Source of the DNA: UBA5109 sp965661005
Lineage (GTDB): Bacteria; Pseudomonadota; Gammaproteobacteria; Pseudomonadales; Pseudohongiellaceae
Assembly (NCBI GenBank): GCA_965661005.1
Contig: CBFICB010000009.1
Coordinates: 1 to 64,000 of the forward strand
DNA: 64,000 bases
Direction: 5' to 3'
The notes under the pieces are model-generated. The model was given only the letters and a program-made list of their open reading frames with translations, made no database searches and had not been told where the DNA came from. Positions 42,683-50,789 of the stretch are shown piece by piece (position 1 is the first letter of the stretch; each line of letters starts with the position of its first letter). The translations under genes and the position numbers were made by a program.

Positions 42683-43315
42683 GTGAACCCGCAAAAGTTA
42701 GTCATTGCCCTTACTAAAGGGCGTATTCTGGAAGAGGTATTGCCTTTATTGGAGAAGGCAGGAGTTATCCCGGCAGAAGACATTAGCCAAAGTCGAAAGT
42801 TGATCTTTGATAGTAATATTCCAGATGTACAAATTATGGTCATCCGCGGATCAGATGTTCCAACCTATGTTGAATTAGGTAGCGCTGATATTGGAATAAC
42901 CGGTAAAGATATAATAATGGAGAATGGCTCTAAGGGTTATTATGAACCCTTGGATCTTAAGCTCGCGACCTGCCGTTTAATGACGGCCAAACCCATTGAT
43001 CAATCTGTAACGCCAAAGCGCCTCAGGGTGGCCAGTAAATTTGTGAACATTGCCAAAGCCTATTTTTCAGAACAAGGTCAACAAGTTGATATTATTAAAT
43101 TAAATGGAGCTTTGGAACTTGCTCCTATTATGGGGATGGCTGACCAAATTGTAGATATTGTCGATAGCGGCAAAACACTTAAAGCCAATGGACTTGAGCC
43201 GGTAGAATTGATTGCAGAAGTCAGCACACGTGTCATCGTGAATAAAGCTGCAATGAAATTAAAACACGACCGAATTCAGCAATTACTTCAGCGACTTCAA
43301 GCTGCAGTTAATTAA
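42683..43315 (+). CDS. hisG: ATP phosphoribosyltransferase, short form
   Basis: HisG starts histidine synthesis by joining ATP and PRPP. This is the short catalytic form (about 210 residues), which lacks the C-terminal regulatory domain and normally needs HisZ. Two GTG starts are possible: 42629 (228 residues) and 42683. I prefer the latter because it brings LVIALTKGRILEE to the N-terminus as in the family, though neither has a strong ribosome site. The PRPP-binding segment IVDIVDSGKTLKANG is intact. hisZ is not in this window. Confidence 0.93.
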   Translation: MNPQKLVIALTKGRILEEVLPLLEKAGVIPAEDISQSRKLIFDSNIPDVQIMVIRGSDVPTYVELGSADIGITGKDIIMENGSKGYYEPLDLKLATCRLMTAKPIDQSVTPKRLRVASKFVNIAKAYFSEQGQQVDIIKLNGALELAPIMGMADQIVDIVDSGKTLKANGLEPVELIAEVSTRVIVNKAAMKLKHDRIQQLLQRLQAAVN

Positions 43316-43368
43316 AGTTTGTGCTGCAGGCATGAAATTGCTTTTTAAACAGACCTAGAAACCAAGCT

Positions 43369-44679
43369 ATGACTCTCAATATTCGTAAACTTAATGCCGC
43401 TGACCCCAGTTTTTCTGCTGATCTTAGACAGGCTTTAGAATGGGATACACTTGCTAATGCTGATGTAACCAAAACCGTTAATACTATTTTAAGTGAGGTA
43501 AAGACGGATGGTGATGCGGCGGTTCTTAAGTGGACTAAAAATCTTGATCAACTGGATTTATCATCTGCTAGCGAGCTAGAAATTCCTCAAGAACGTTTAC
43601 AAAAAAGTCTGGCATCCATTCCCGCTGAGCAGTTACATGCTTTAGAAAAAGCCGCTCTAAGAATCAAGCAATATCATGAAAGACAAAAACAAGGATCATG
43701 GCAGTTTGCAGATAAAGATGGCTCTTTTTATGGCCAAAAAGTAACTGCCCTTGATCGTGTAGGAATATATATCCCTGGCGGTAAGGCCTCATATCCCTCA
43801 ACTGTATTAATGGATGCAATCCCAGCAAAAGTGGCAGGCGTTTCAGAAGTCATTGCTATGGTGCCGACACCCAAAGGAGAAGTGAATGAACTTGTTTTGG
43901 CTGCTCTTGCCTTAGCAGGTGTTGACAGGGTATTCACAGTCGGAGGTGCACAGGCAATAGCAGCCTTAACTTATGGTACGGAGACTATTCCAGCGGTTGA
44001 TAAAATTGTTGGTCCTGGAAATATTTATGTTGCGGTAGCCAAGCAGCAAGTTTTTGGGCAAGTAGGCATTGATATGGTGGCTGGGCCTTCTGAAATACTA
44101 GTGATTTGCGATGGTCTGACTGATCCGGACTGGATCGCCATGGATTTGTTTTCGCAGGCGGAGCATGATGAAAACGCGCAATCAGTTTTATTATGTCCTG
44201 ATGCTGAATACATAGCAAAAGTTGAAGAGAGTATTGCGAAATTGTTACCAGAGATGGAACGAAAAACAATAATACAGGCATCACTGGAAACAAGAGGCTT
44301 ATTGATTCAGGTTGATGATCTTGAGCATGCAACGGCGGTCTCAAATAATATTGCACCTGAGCATTTGGAATTGTCAGTAGCCGATCCTGAAGGTTTACTG
44401 CCTTTAATCAAACATGCTGGTGCTATTTTCCTGGGTCGATACACATCGGAAGCGCTTGGAGATTATTGTGCTGGTCCTAGCCATGTACTGCCGACTTCTG
44501 GGACTGCGCGGTTTTCTTCGGCATTAGGAGTCTATGATTTTCAAAAAAGATCTTCGCTGATCAACTGCTCAGCGATTACTGCATCCGAACTAGCTGATAC
44601 AGTTTCAGTGTTGGCTCGATCAGAGGGGTTGACAGCTCACGCCAGGTCGGCTGAATACAGGAAAAATACAAAAAAATAA
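43369..44679 (+). CDS. hisD: Histidinol dehydrogenase
   Basis: A 436-residue zinc enzyme for the last two steps of histidine synthesis, oxidising histidinol to histidine with NAD. Visible signatures are GGKASYPSTVLM, PGNIYVAVAK, GPSEILVICD, and AEHDENAQSVL with active-site residues. The C-terminal YCAGPSHVLPTSGTARF is also present. It follows hisG by about 50 bp. hisC, often next in relatives, is absent, and convergent degS lies 9 bp beyond. Confidence 0.97.
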   Translation: MTLNIRKLNAADPSFSADLRQALEWDTLANADVTKTVNTILSEVKTDGDAAVLKWTKNLDQLDLSSASELEIPQERLQKSLASIPAEQLHALEKAALRIKQYHERQKQGSWQFADKDGSFYGQKVTALDRVGIYIPGGKASYPSTVLMDAIPAKVAGVSEVIAMVPTPKGEVNELVLAALALAGVDRVFTVGGAQAIAALTYGTETIPAVDKIVGPGNIYVAVAKQQVFGQVGIDMVAGPSEILVICDGLTDPDWIAMDLFSQAEHDENAQSVLLCPDAEYIAKVEESIAKLLPEMERKTIIQASLETRGLLIQVDDLEHATAVSNNIAPEHLELSVADPEGLLPLIKHAGAIFLGRYTSEALGDYCAGPSHVLPTSGTARFSSALGVYDFQKRSSLINCSAITASELADTVSVLARSEGLTAHARSAEYRKNTKK

Positions 44680-44688
44680 AAGTTTTGC

Positions 44689-45858
44689 TTATTCGGCAGA
44701 GAATAAAACGAAAGGCTCTCCGACGCCGAGTGTGACGGGAATTCGCAAGAAGTTTCTGTTTCGAAAAACCTCGATTTCTACCACTTCACCTGCTCCAAGA
44801 TTACTAATATCCGCAATAGCATCAAATAAATCGTCTTCAGTGATTAGGGCGCTAAATTTTTTCTGGTTAAAGCCGGTAATAATATCACCGACTTCGATGC
44901 CTGCTTTTTCAGCGGGGCCATCCTCCACCAATGACAGCACCTCTGCGCCCTCAATATTTTGCCCGTAAAGTAAAATGCCTTCATTACGAGTGAAAAGTTC
45001 GGAACCACTAACGCCGAGATATCCTCCGGGGCCACTTTGGAAATAATAATTGAGCAAAAGACTAATCATGCTGGCATGAGTTGCAAAGCCAAGACCTTCT
45101 GACCCGCCGGATTCAGATAAAATATTTGAATTGATTCCGATTAAATTCCCCTCTGAATCGATGAGTGCGCCGCCCGAAAAACCGGGATTTATAGCGGCAT
45201 CGGTTTGTATCAGGTAAGAGTCATCACTTCGATGTATAGCGCTGATAATGCCCAAGGATGCAGAAAGGCCTATATTTCTAGGGTTGCCTATGGCGACAAC
45301 AAAGTCGCCTATTTGTAGATCTGTATTATTGGATGGTTCAATGTGGTTGATATTAGGAGAGTCAATTTTTAATAAAGCCAAATCGCTGGCCTCATCATAA
45401 AGTAAAGGTCGAGCATTAACCGTTCTACCGTCATTTAGAGTCGCAGTAATTGTTTCAGGGAAGTTGATGACACCGGTGTCAGAACTTAAAAAAATATGGT
45501 AACTGGTAACAACATAACCATCAGCAGAGATTATTACGCCCGATCCAAGGCTATTGTTTTCGCCTAAGGAGTCGAACTTTTGATTAATAATGCTGCTTAG
45601 AGAGTCACTAATGTTTTGAGTGTTGCCTGAATCAGCAAACATTTGCTGAAGATTGATAGTGACTACAGAAGGCATAACTTTTGCGATAGCAGAACTAAAA
45701 GATAGTGGAAGGTCCGTTTCTGCCTGATTTACAGGCTCTGTTCTGGTGTATACCATTCCATAAAAAGCTTCTGATAATCTAGGTAATTGCATTACGCTTA
45801 GAGCAAAAACTAAGCCTGCTAATGCTGGCCAAAAAATATAATTTATAACTTTTTTCAT
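44689..45858 (-). CDS. degS: DegS-type periplasmic serine protease
   Basis: A 389-residue S1C protease with one N-terminal anchor helix (about residues 5-25), a trypsin-like domain and one PDZ domain, the DegS layout. Catalytic His is in VVTSYHIF, Asp in DEASDLALLKID and Ser in INPGFSGGALID. The usual GNSGG is GFSGG here, a variant seen in other HtrA proteins, with the Ser kept. In relatives DegS senses misfolded outer membrane proteins and cuts RseA to free sigma-E. degQ is not adjacent. It is divergent from the Nif3-like gene. Confidence 0.9.
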   Translation of the reverse strand: MKKVINYIFWPALAGLVFALSVMQLPRLSEAFYGMVYTRTEPVNQAETDLPLSFSSAIAKVMPSVVTINLQQMFADSGNTQNISDSLSSIINQKFDSLGENNSLGSGVIISADGYVVTSYHIFLSSDTGVINFPETITATLNDGRTVNARPLLYDEASDLALLKIDSPNINHIEPSNNTDLQIGDFVVAIGNPRNIGLSASLGIISAIHRSDDSYLIQTDAAINPGFSGGALIDSEGNLIGINSNILSESGGSEGLGFATHASMISLLLNYYFQSGPGGYLGVSGSELFTRNEGILLYGQNIEGAEVLSLVEDGPAEKAGIEVGDIITGFNQKKFSALITEDDLFDAIADISNLGAGEVVEIEVFRNRNFLRIPVTLGVGEPFVLFSAE

Positions 45859-45976
45859 CTTGTGCCCTCATATTTAGGGCTTTGGATTTAGGCTGTTAGA
45901 TGCATCTGTTATGATGCCGGTTTGTTAGTATACAGTAATAAGCAGGAGCCTTTACAGCTTCAAATCGGAGATGTTT

Positions 45977-46738
45977 ATGTCGATTAATCTTGATGTGGTT
46001 GTGCAAGATTTATACAGTCTATTACGGCCTGATGATTTCAGAGATTATTGCCCCAATGGTTTGCAAATTGAAGGCAGGTCTAGCATTAACAAACTGGTCA
46101 CGGGTGTGACCGCAAGCCGGGCTTTTATTGAAGCGGCGATAGCTGATAAGGCAGATGCCATTCTAGTACACCATGGATATTTCTGGCAGGGTGAAAAAGC
46201 TGAGATTACTGGCATCAAAAAGCAGCGAATTAAAATGCTTCTAGAAAATGAGATAAGCCTTTTAGCTTATCATTTGCCCTTAGATGCGCACCCGAAATAT
46301 GGCAATAATGCTCAACTAGGGGCCTTGTTGGAGTTCAAGATTATTGACGAACTCTATCCCAAATTTAAAAGCAAGGTTGGAGTGGTAGGGGAGTTGCTGA
46401 AACCCAGCACTGTCTCAGAGCTAAAAATGCAACTAAAAACAAAGCTGAATAGAGAGCCTTTTCATGTGCCAGGCAAGGCTGAAAAGATAAAAAACATAGC
46501 TTGGTGCACAGGTTCAGCACAGCACTCGATTGAAAGAGCCCATGATATAGGGGCGGATGCGTATATGAGTGGTGAAATTTCCGAACAAACCGTGCATTTT
46601 GCCAGAGAAGCCGGAATACATTATTTTGCTGCTGGGCATCATGCAACTGAGCGTTATGGTGTTCAGGCAGTGGGAAAATATCTGGCTGAAAAATATCCTA
46701 TTGAGCACAGTTTTATCGATATTGATAATCCAGTATGA
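45977..46738 (+). CDS. Nif3-like dinuclear metal-centre protein (YbgI)
   Basis: A 253-residue Nif3/YbgI-family protein. The ATG at 45977 is preferred over one at 45971 because GGAG is 6 bp upstream. Metal-ligand motifs are visible: LVHHGYFW (two His), YHLPLDAHP, and the C-terminal AGHHATERYG. These proteins form hexameric toroids with two metals per subunit. They are broadly conserved but of uncertain function; GTP cyclohydrolase-like activity has been proposed. The stop overlaps the yciH start (ATGA). Confidence 0.92.
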   Translation: MSINLDVVVQDLYSLLRPDDFRDYCPNGLQIEGRSSINKLVTGVTASRAFIEAAIADKADAILVHHGYFWQGEKAEITGIKKQRIKMLLENEISLLAYHLPLDAHPKYGNNAQLGALLEFKIIDELYPKFKSKVGVVGELLKPSTVSELKMQLKTKLNREPFHVPGKAEKIKNIAWCTGSAQHSIERAHDIGADAYMSGEISEQTVHFAREAGIHYFAAGHHATERYGVQAVGKYLAEKYPIEHSFIDIDNPV

Positions 46739-47091
46739 ATAAAAACAGCACTAGAGTTTACTCGACTGAAATAGGAAGTTTGTGCCCGACTTGCACGAAA
46801 AAACTTAGCTTATGTCAATGTAATGAGCAGATGCTTCCAAGTGTAAAGACTGATGGCAAGGTTAGAGTCTCCAAAGAAACTAAGGGTAGAAAAGGAAGTG
46901 GAGTCAGTCTGATCACGGGTTTAGCTTTAAGCGAGAAAGAATTGAAGGTATTGGCAAAAAAACTTAAACAACTTTGCGGTAGTGGCGGCGCAGTAAAAGA
47001 TGGCACCATTGAAATTCAAGGTGAGCATCGTGACAAATTAGTGAAAGAATTAAATAAATTGGGGTTCCTTGCTATTAAAGCGGGTGGGTAA
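46735..47091 (+). CDS. yciH: SUI1/eIF1-like translation factor YciH
   Basis: A 118-residue protein with the SUI1 fold: GRKGSGVSLITGL, ELKVLAKKLKQLCGSGGAVKDGTIEIQG and the GFLAIKAGG end. The N-terminal part has a Cys-rich stretch (CPTCTKKLSLCQC), a possible metal knuckle also seen in other YciH proteins. In E. coli YciH can affect initiation fidelity; its normal role is unclear. It overlaps the Nif3-like gene by 4 bp. Confidence 0.93.
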   Translation: MNKNSTRVYSTEIGSLCPTCTKKLSLCQCNEQMLPSVKTDGKVRVSKETKGRKGSGVSLITGLALSEKELKVLAKKLKQLCGSGGAVKDGTIEIQGEHRDKLVKELNKLGFLAIKAGG

Positions 47092-47124
47092 ATCACTACA
47101 ACAATTAACAGAAGTGGAGAAAGT

Positions 47125-47403
47125 ATGAGTACTGAAACTGAAATACAAGCAGCTGTATTTAGGCGACTAGTTGAACATTTGGATTCTCGTAAGGATGCAC
47201 AAAATATTGATTTGATGAACCTTGCCGGTTTTTGTCGAAATTGCTTATCTAAATGGTATGTCACTGCCGCAAAGGAGCATGGTGAAGAAATCACTTATGA
47301 TGAGGCGCGTGAACTGGTTTATGGAATGCCTTACGCAGAATGGAAAGACAAATATCAACTTGAGGCGACGGTCGAGCAGAAAAACTTGTTTGAGAAAAAA
47401 TAA
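47125..47403 (+). CDS. DUF1244-family protein
   Basis: A 92-residue helical protein matching the DUF1244 family. Conserved parts are FRRLVEHLDSRKDAQNIDLM, GFCRNCLSKWY and YGMPYAEWKDKYQ. The CxxC (FCRNC) may bind metal. No function is established. It has a good ribosome site (GTGGAG) and follows yciH by 33 bp, so it probably closes the Nif3-yciH unit. Confidence 0.9.
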   Translation: MSTETEIQAAVFRRLVEHLDSRKDAQNIDLMNLAGFCRNCLSKWYVTAAKEHGEEITYDEARELVYGMPYAEWKDKYQLEATVEQKNLFEKK

Positions 47404-47577
47404 GCCAGCATAAATTAATGGGTGGCAGGCCTTTGTTTCCACACTGCTAAATAAAGGAAATTATAAGAAAATCGGTTTATATACTTTTTCTCTGTAAATG
47501 TTTTTGCTTAAATGTAGCGGATTTTTGATCTGCATAAATCTATTTAAGTGTATTTGAATTATAATCAGCCGCTATAT

Positions 47578-47596
47578 CTTAATCTTAAGAATTAAG
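47578..47596. promoter_or_regulatory. AT-rich inverted repeat upstream of the TonB receptor gene
   Basis: CTTAAT and ATTAAG (6-7-6) flank a CTTAAGA centre, about 100 bp before the receptor ATG. A further AT-rich ATTAAG/ATTAAT pair follows just downstream. It could be an operator for substrate control of the receptor. It is not a convincing Fur box. Confidence 0.3.
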
Positions 47597-47694
47597 CATA
47601 TTAAGAATAAGAATTAATCATGAATATAAAACTGTATTGAGTAACACACCCTCAACTAAACAATGTTGAATTTTACATAAATCGGGGAACACGC

Positions 47695-49773
47695 ATGAAA
47701 ACTTTTAATCCAAAAATTTCAACGCTAAGTTTAAGTATTGCTATGTTATGTGGCGCCGCTCAGCTGAATGCACAAACCAATAGCATTGAATCCATTGTAA
47801 TAACTGCAGATCGACAGGAAACTGAGTTGCGTGATATTGCCGCAAGTGTTTATGCAGTTGATTCTGATTACCTTACTACAATTAAACATGTGCATGTTGG
47901 AGAAGTGTTGAATTCCATACCGGGTGTCGTATTTAACCGAGGTAATGGTCAGGAGTCCTTGCTAGGTATCAGAGCCCCAGTACTAACGGGTGCGGGTAGC
48001 TGCGGTTCTGTTCAGACTTCTCAAGATGGTATTCCACTGCGTGGTGCGGGATTCTGTAATGTAAACCAGCTTTTTGAGGCTAATACTGAACAGGCTGCTG
48101 GAATAGAAGTTGTGCGTGGTCCGGGTAGTATTTTATATGGTGTTAATGCACTGCATGGGGCGATTAATATTATCAGTCCGACCTTGGGTGAAGCCGGTGG
48201 AGATGTTTCGGTGGACGTTGGGCCAAATGAATATGGCCGCCTTAATTTTGGCTATAACGCGGCTAATGGTGACCATGCTTATGGTATACATTTTAATGGT
48301 GCGTCTGATGGCGGATACAAAGATAATTCCGGCTTTGGTCAACAAAAACTAAATTTAGCACATCGCTATTCCGGTGATGTCACTGTTACGACAGTTTTTG
48401 CGGCAACTAATTTAAATCAAGAAACTGCGGGTTACCTGGTCGGTACTGATGCATACAAAAATGAGTCCCTGCAACAGACGAATCCGAATCCAGAAGCCTA
48501 CCGTGATGCAAGCAGCTTTCGACTTCATAGTCGCATTGAAGGTGAGTTTGCTTCTGGAGCAGAGTGGATGTTAACCCCTTATATCAGGGATACAGACATG
48601 GAGTTTTTGATGCATTTTTTACCAGGTACGCCTGTAGAGGAAAATGGCCATAGCTCTTTTGGGCTGCAGAGCATGTACAGCAGCATGCTTAGCTCTAACT
48701 TAGAGTGGATAGCTGGTGTTGATCTCGAATTTACAGATGGTTATCTGCGTCAAACTCAAGCAGGTGGTTTTGGCTCTTTCCCTGCAGGAAGACAATATGA
48801 TTACGACGTTGATGCGCAGTTAATATCACCTTATGCACAATTCAAATTTCAGTCCACAGAAAAAGATCAATTCAGTCTTGGTTTGCGTTATGAGCTGCTT
48901 GAATATGATTATGATAATAAGATGATTGATGGCAATACTGCAGAAGACGGTAGTTCTTGTACACCTTCAGCATTTAACCCAGCGGGGACTTGCCGCTATA
49001 GTCGCCCGGCTGATCGCAGTGATGATTTTAATAATAGTTCGCTTCACTTAGGCTGGATTCATGATTTTGATGAATCCCAGCAGGTGTTTGTAAATGCTGC
49101 TCGTGCCTTCAGAGCGCCGCAAGCGACTGAACTTTATCGTTTGCAAGTCAATCAACTAGTTGCAGATCTGGATTCTGAAGAAGTCGACAGCTTTGAAATT
49201 GGCTATCGTGCTGCTAGAGAGAATGTTTCTTACAGTCTGGCGGCATATTGGATGCAAAAAGATAATGTGATTTTCCAGGATAGCAGCCGTAGCAATGTGA
49301 GTGGTGGAGAAACAGACCATTTAGGGCTTGAGTTTAATTCATTATTTAGCCTGACTGATTCTTTACAATTAAACGTTGTTGCTAGCTATGCGGATCATAC
49401 TTATGGCGCGAATATAGCACCCCGAGGTGTTACGGTTAATATCGATGGTAATGATATTGACACAGCGCCCAAATTAACCGCGAATGTTCAATTGAGATGG
49501 GCTGTTAATGAAAATAATAGTGCACAGTTGGAATGGGTGCATATGGATGATTATTATACTAATGAAACTAACACTAATCGTTATGAAGGCCATGACGTAA
49601 TGAATTTGCGTTACCAATATCAATCTAATAACGATTGGTATTTTGCAGCACGGGTTACCAATTTGTTTGATACAAATTATGCAGAAAGGGCGGATTGGAC
49701 AAGCTTTGTTGGAGACCGTTATTTTGTTGGTGAGCCAGCGAGCTTATTTGTCACGGTAGGTACTACATTCTAA
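47695..49773 (+). CDS. TonB-dependent outer membrane receptor
   Basis: A 692-residue receptor: signal peptide (about 1-26), TonB-box-like segment ESIVITADR (32-40), plug domain to about residue 160 (LNSIPGVVFNRGNGQ, EVVRGPGSILYG), then a 22-strand-type barrel ending in Phe. The plug carries two cysteines (Cys103, Cys121) that could form a disulfide, and an extracellular loop has another Cys pair (SSCTPS...AGTC). The substrate cannot be read from the sequence. The only clue is the downstream fructosamine-kinase-like gene, across a terminator, so the link is weak. It is preceded by about 290 bp of non-coding sequence. Confidence 0.93.
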   Translation: MKTFNPKISTLSLSIAMLCGAAQLNAQTNSIESIVITADRQETELRDIAASVYAVDSDYLTTIKHVHVGEVLNSIPGVVFNRGNGQESLLGIRAPVLTGAGSCGSVQTSQDGIPLRGAGFCNVNQLFEANTEQAAGIEVVRGPGSILYGVNALHGAINIISPTLGEAGGDVSVDVGPNEYGRLNFGYNAANGDHAYGIHFNGASDGGYKDNSGFGQQKLNLAHRYSGDVTVTTVFAATNLNQETAGYLVGTDAYKNESLQQTNPNPEAYRDASSFRLHSRIEGEFASGAEWMLTPYIRDTDMEFLMHFLPGTPVEENGHSSFGLQSMYSSMLSSNLEWIAGVDLEFTDGYLRQTQAGGFGSFPAGRQYDYDVDAQLISPYAQFKFQSTEKDQFSLGLRYELLEYDYDNKMIDGNTAEDGSSCTPSAFNPAGTCRYSRPADRSDDFNNSSLHLGWIHDFDESQQVFVNAARAFRAPQATELYRLQVNQLVADLDSEEVDSFEIGYRAARENVSYSLAAYWMQKDNVIFQDSSRSNVSGGETDHLGLEFNSLFSLTDSLQLNVVASYADHTYGANIAPRGVTVNIDGNDIDTAPKLTANVQLRWAVNENNSAQLEWVHMDDYYTNETNTNRYEGHDVMNLRYQYQSNNDWYFAARVTNLFDTNYAERADWTSFVGDRYFVGEPASLFVTVGTTF

Positions 49774-49830
49774 TTCTAGGCTCTAGTGCTTACTTTTTAA
49801 ATCTTTACAGCTTAATAAGTAAGTTATAAA

Positions 49831-49856
49831 AAGAGGGCATACGCCCTCTTTTTTTT
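49831..49856 (+). terminator. Rho-independent terminator after the TonB receptor gene
   Basis: AAGAGGGC (49831-49838) pairs perfectly with GCCCTCTT (49843-49850) around a 4-nt loop, followed by a T-run. Confidence 0.9.
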
Positions 49857-49882
49857 GAATTAACTTTTAGTATGGGTAACAC

Positions 49883-50755
49883 ATGCTGGAACAGGTTGCA
49901 GACAGGATCGGCCAAAGTCTAGGACAAGCTGTTAATATTATTAACCAGCGGCCTTTAAGCGGGGGCAGTATTAACCAGGTTAGCTGCATTAGCTTGGACA
50001 ACGGTCAGGATTATTTGCTTAAAAGCCAAAGCGCTGCAATTGCCAAAAACACCTTTCAGATTGAACACGATTCCTTATTAATATTAGCTCAATCCAAAAC
50101 ATTAAGAGTGCCTGTCCCTTTAGTTTGTAGCGAAACATTTATCGTCATGGAATTTATTCCGGAAGGGCAAAAAGAAGAAGATTGGCAGGAGCAAATGGGT
50201 CGTAATTTGGCATTGTTGCAGCAGCATACTCAACAAAAAGAATTTGATTTTTACTGTGATAATTATCTGGGGACTTCATTACAAATAAATACCTGGCAAG
50301 ATAATTGGCTTAGTTTCTGGCGACATAATCGACTCGAACTCCAACTAAAATTATTCTCCAAACAGGCCGGAGCAGACGATCCTCTAATAAAAAAAGGATA
50401 TCGGCTGGCAGAAAAACTAGAATTATATTTAGGCCAAGTTGATGAGCCAGCAGTCTTATTGCATGGAGACTTGTGGTTCGGGAATGCAATGGCTGACAGT
50501 AATGGAACACCCGTTATTTTTGATCCTGCGTGCTATTACGGCCATCGGGAAGCTGAGTTTGGCATGATGCGAATGTTTGGAGATTTCGATGCCAGATGCG
50601 AAGCATCCTATGCAGAAGTATGGCCTTTTGCAGATGGTTATGAAGAGCGTTTTAAATTATATCAGCTCTATCATCAACTGAATCATTTGAATTTATTTGG
50701 AAATGCATATTATTCGAGTTGCATGTCTTTGATCGACGCATTACTAAGAAAGTAA
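49883..50755 (+). CDS. Fructosamine kinase-family protein
   Basis: A 290-residue APH-fold kinase of the fructosamine/ketosamine-3-kinase family (YniA-like). Seen are the N-terminal LSGGSINQV loop, a Lys in YLLKSQ, VMEFIPEG in the hinge, catalytic HGDLWFGNA, and metal-binding IFDPACYYGHREAEFGM. Family members phosphorylate sugar adducts on proteins or amines to reverse glycation. It is monocistronic after a terminator; cysNC converges from the right. Confidence 0.9.
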   Translation: MLEQVADRIGQSLGQAVNIINQRPLSGGSINQVSCISLDNGQDYLLKSQSAAIAKNTFQIEHDSLLILAQSKTLRVPVPLVCSETFIVMEFIPEGQKEEDWQEQMGRNLALLQQHTQQKEFDFYCDNYLGTSLQINTWQDNWLSFWRHNRLELQLKLFSKQAGADDPLIKKGYRLAEKLELYLGQVDEPAVLLHGDLWFGNAMADSNGTPVIFDPACYYGHREAEFGMMRMFGDFDARCEASYAEVWPFADGYEERFKLYQLYHQLNHLNLFGNAYYSSCMSLIDALLRK

Positions 50756-50789
50756 TTTCAATCAAAAGAACCAAAGCCAAAAGCCTGTG

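Noticed and set aside
45130..45190. GFSGG instead of GNSGG around the DegS catalytic serine.
   Set aside because: The Ser is kept and the same variant occurs in other HtrA-family proteases, so it does not indicate loss of activity.
47404..47694. A Fur box upstream of the TonB receptor.
   Set aside because: The AT-rich repeats do not match the 19-bp Fur consensus well enough to claim it.
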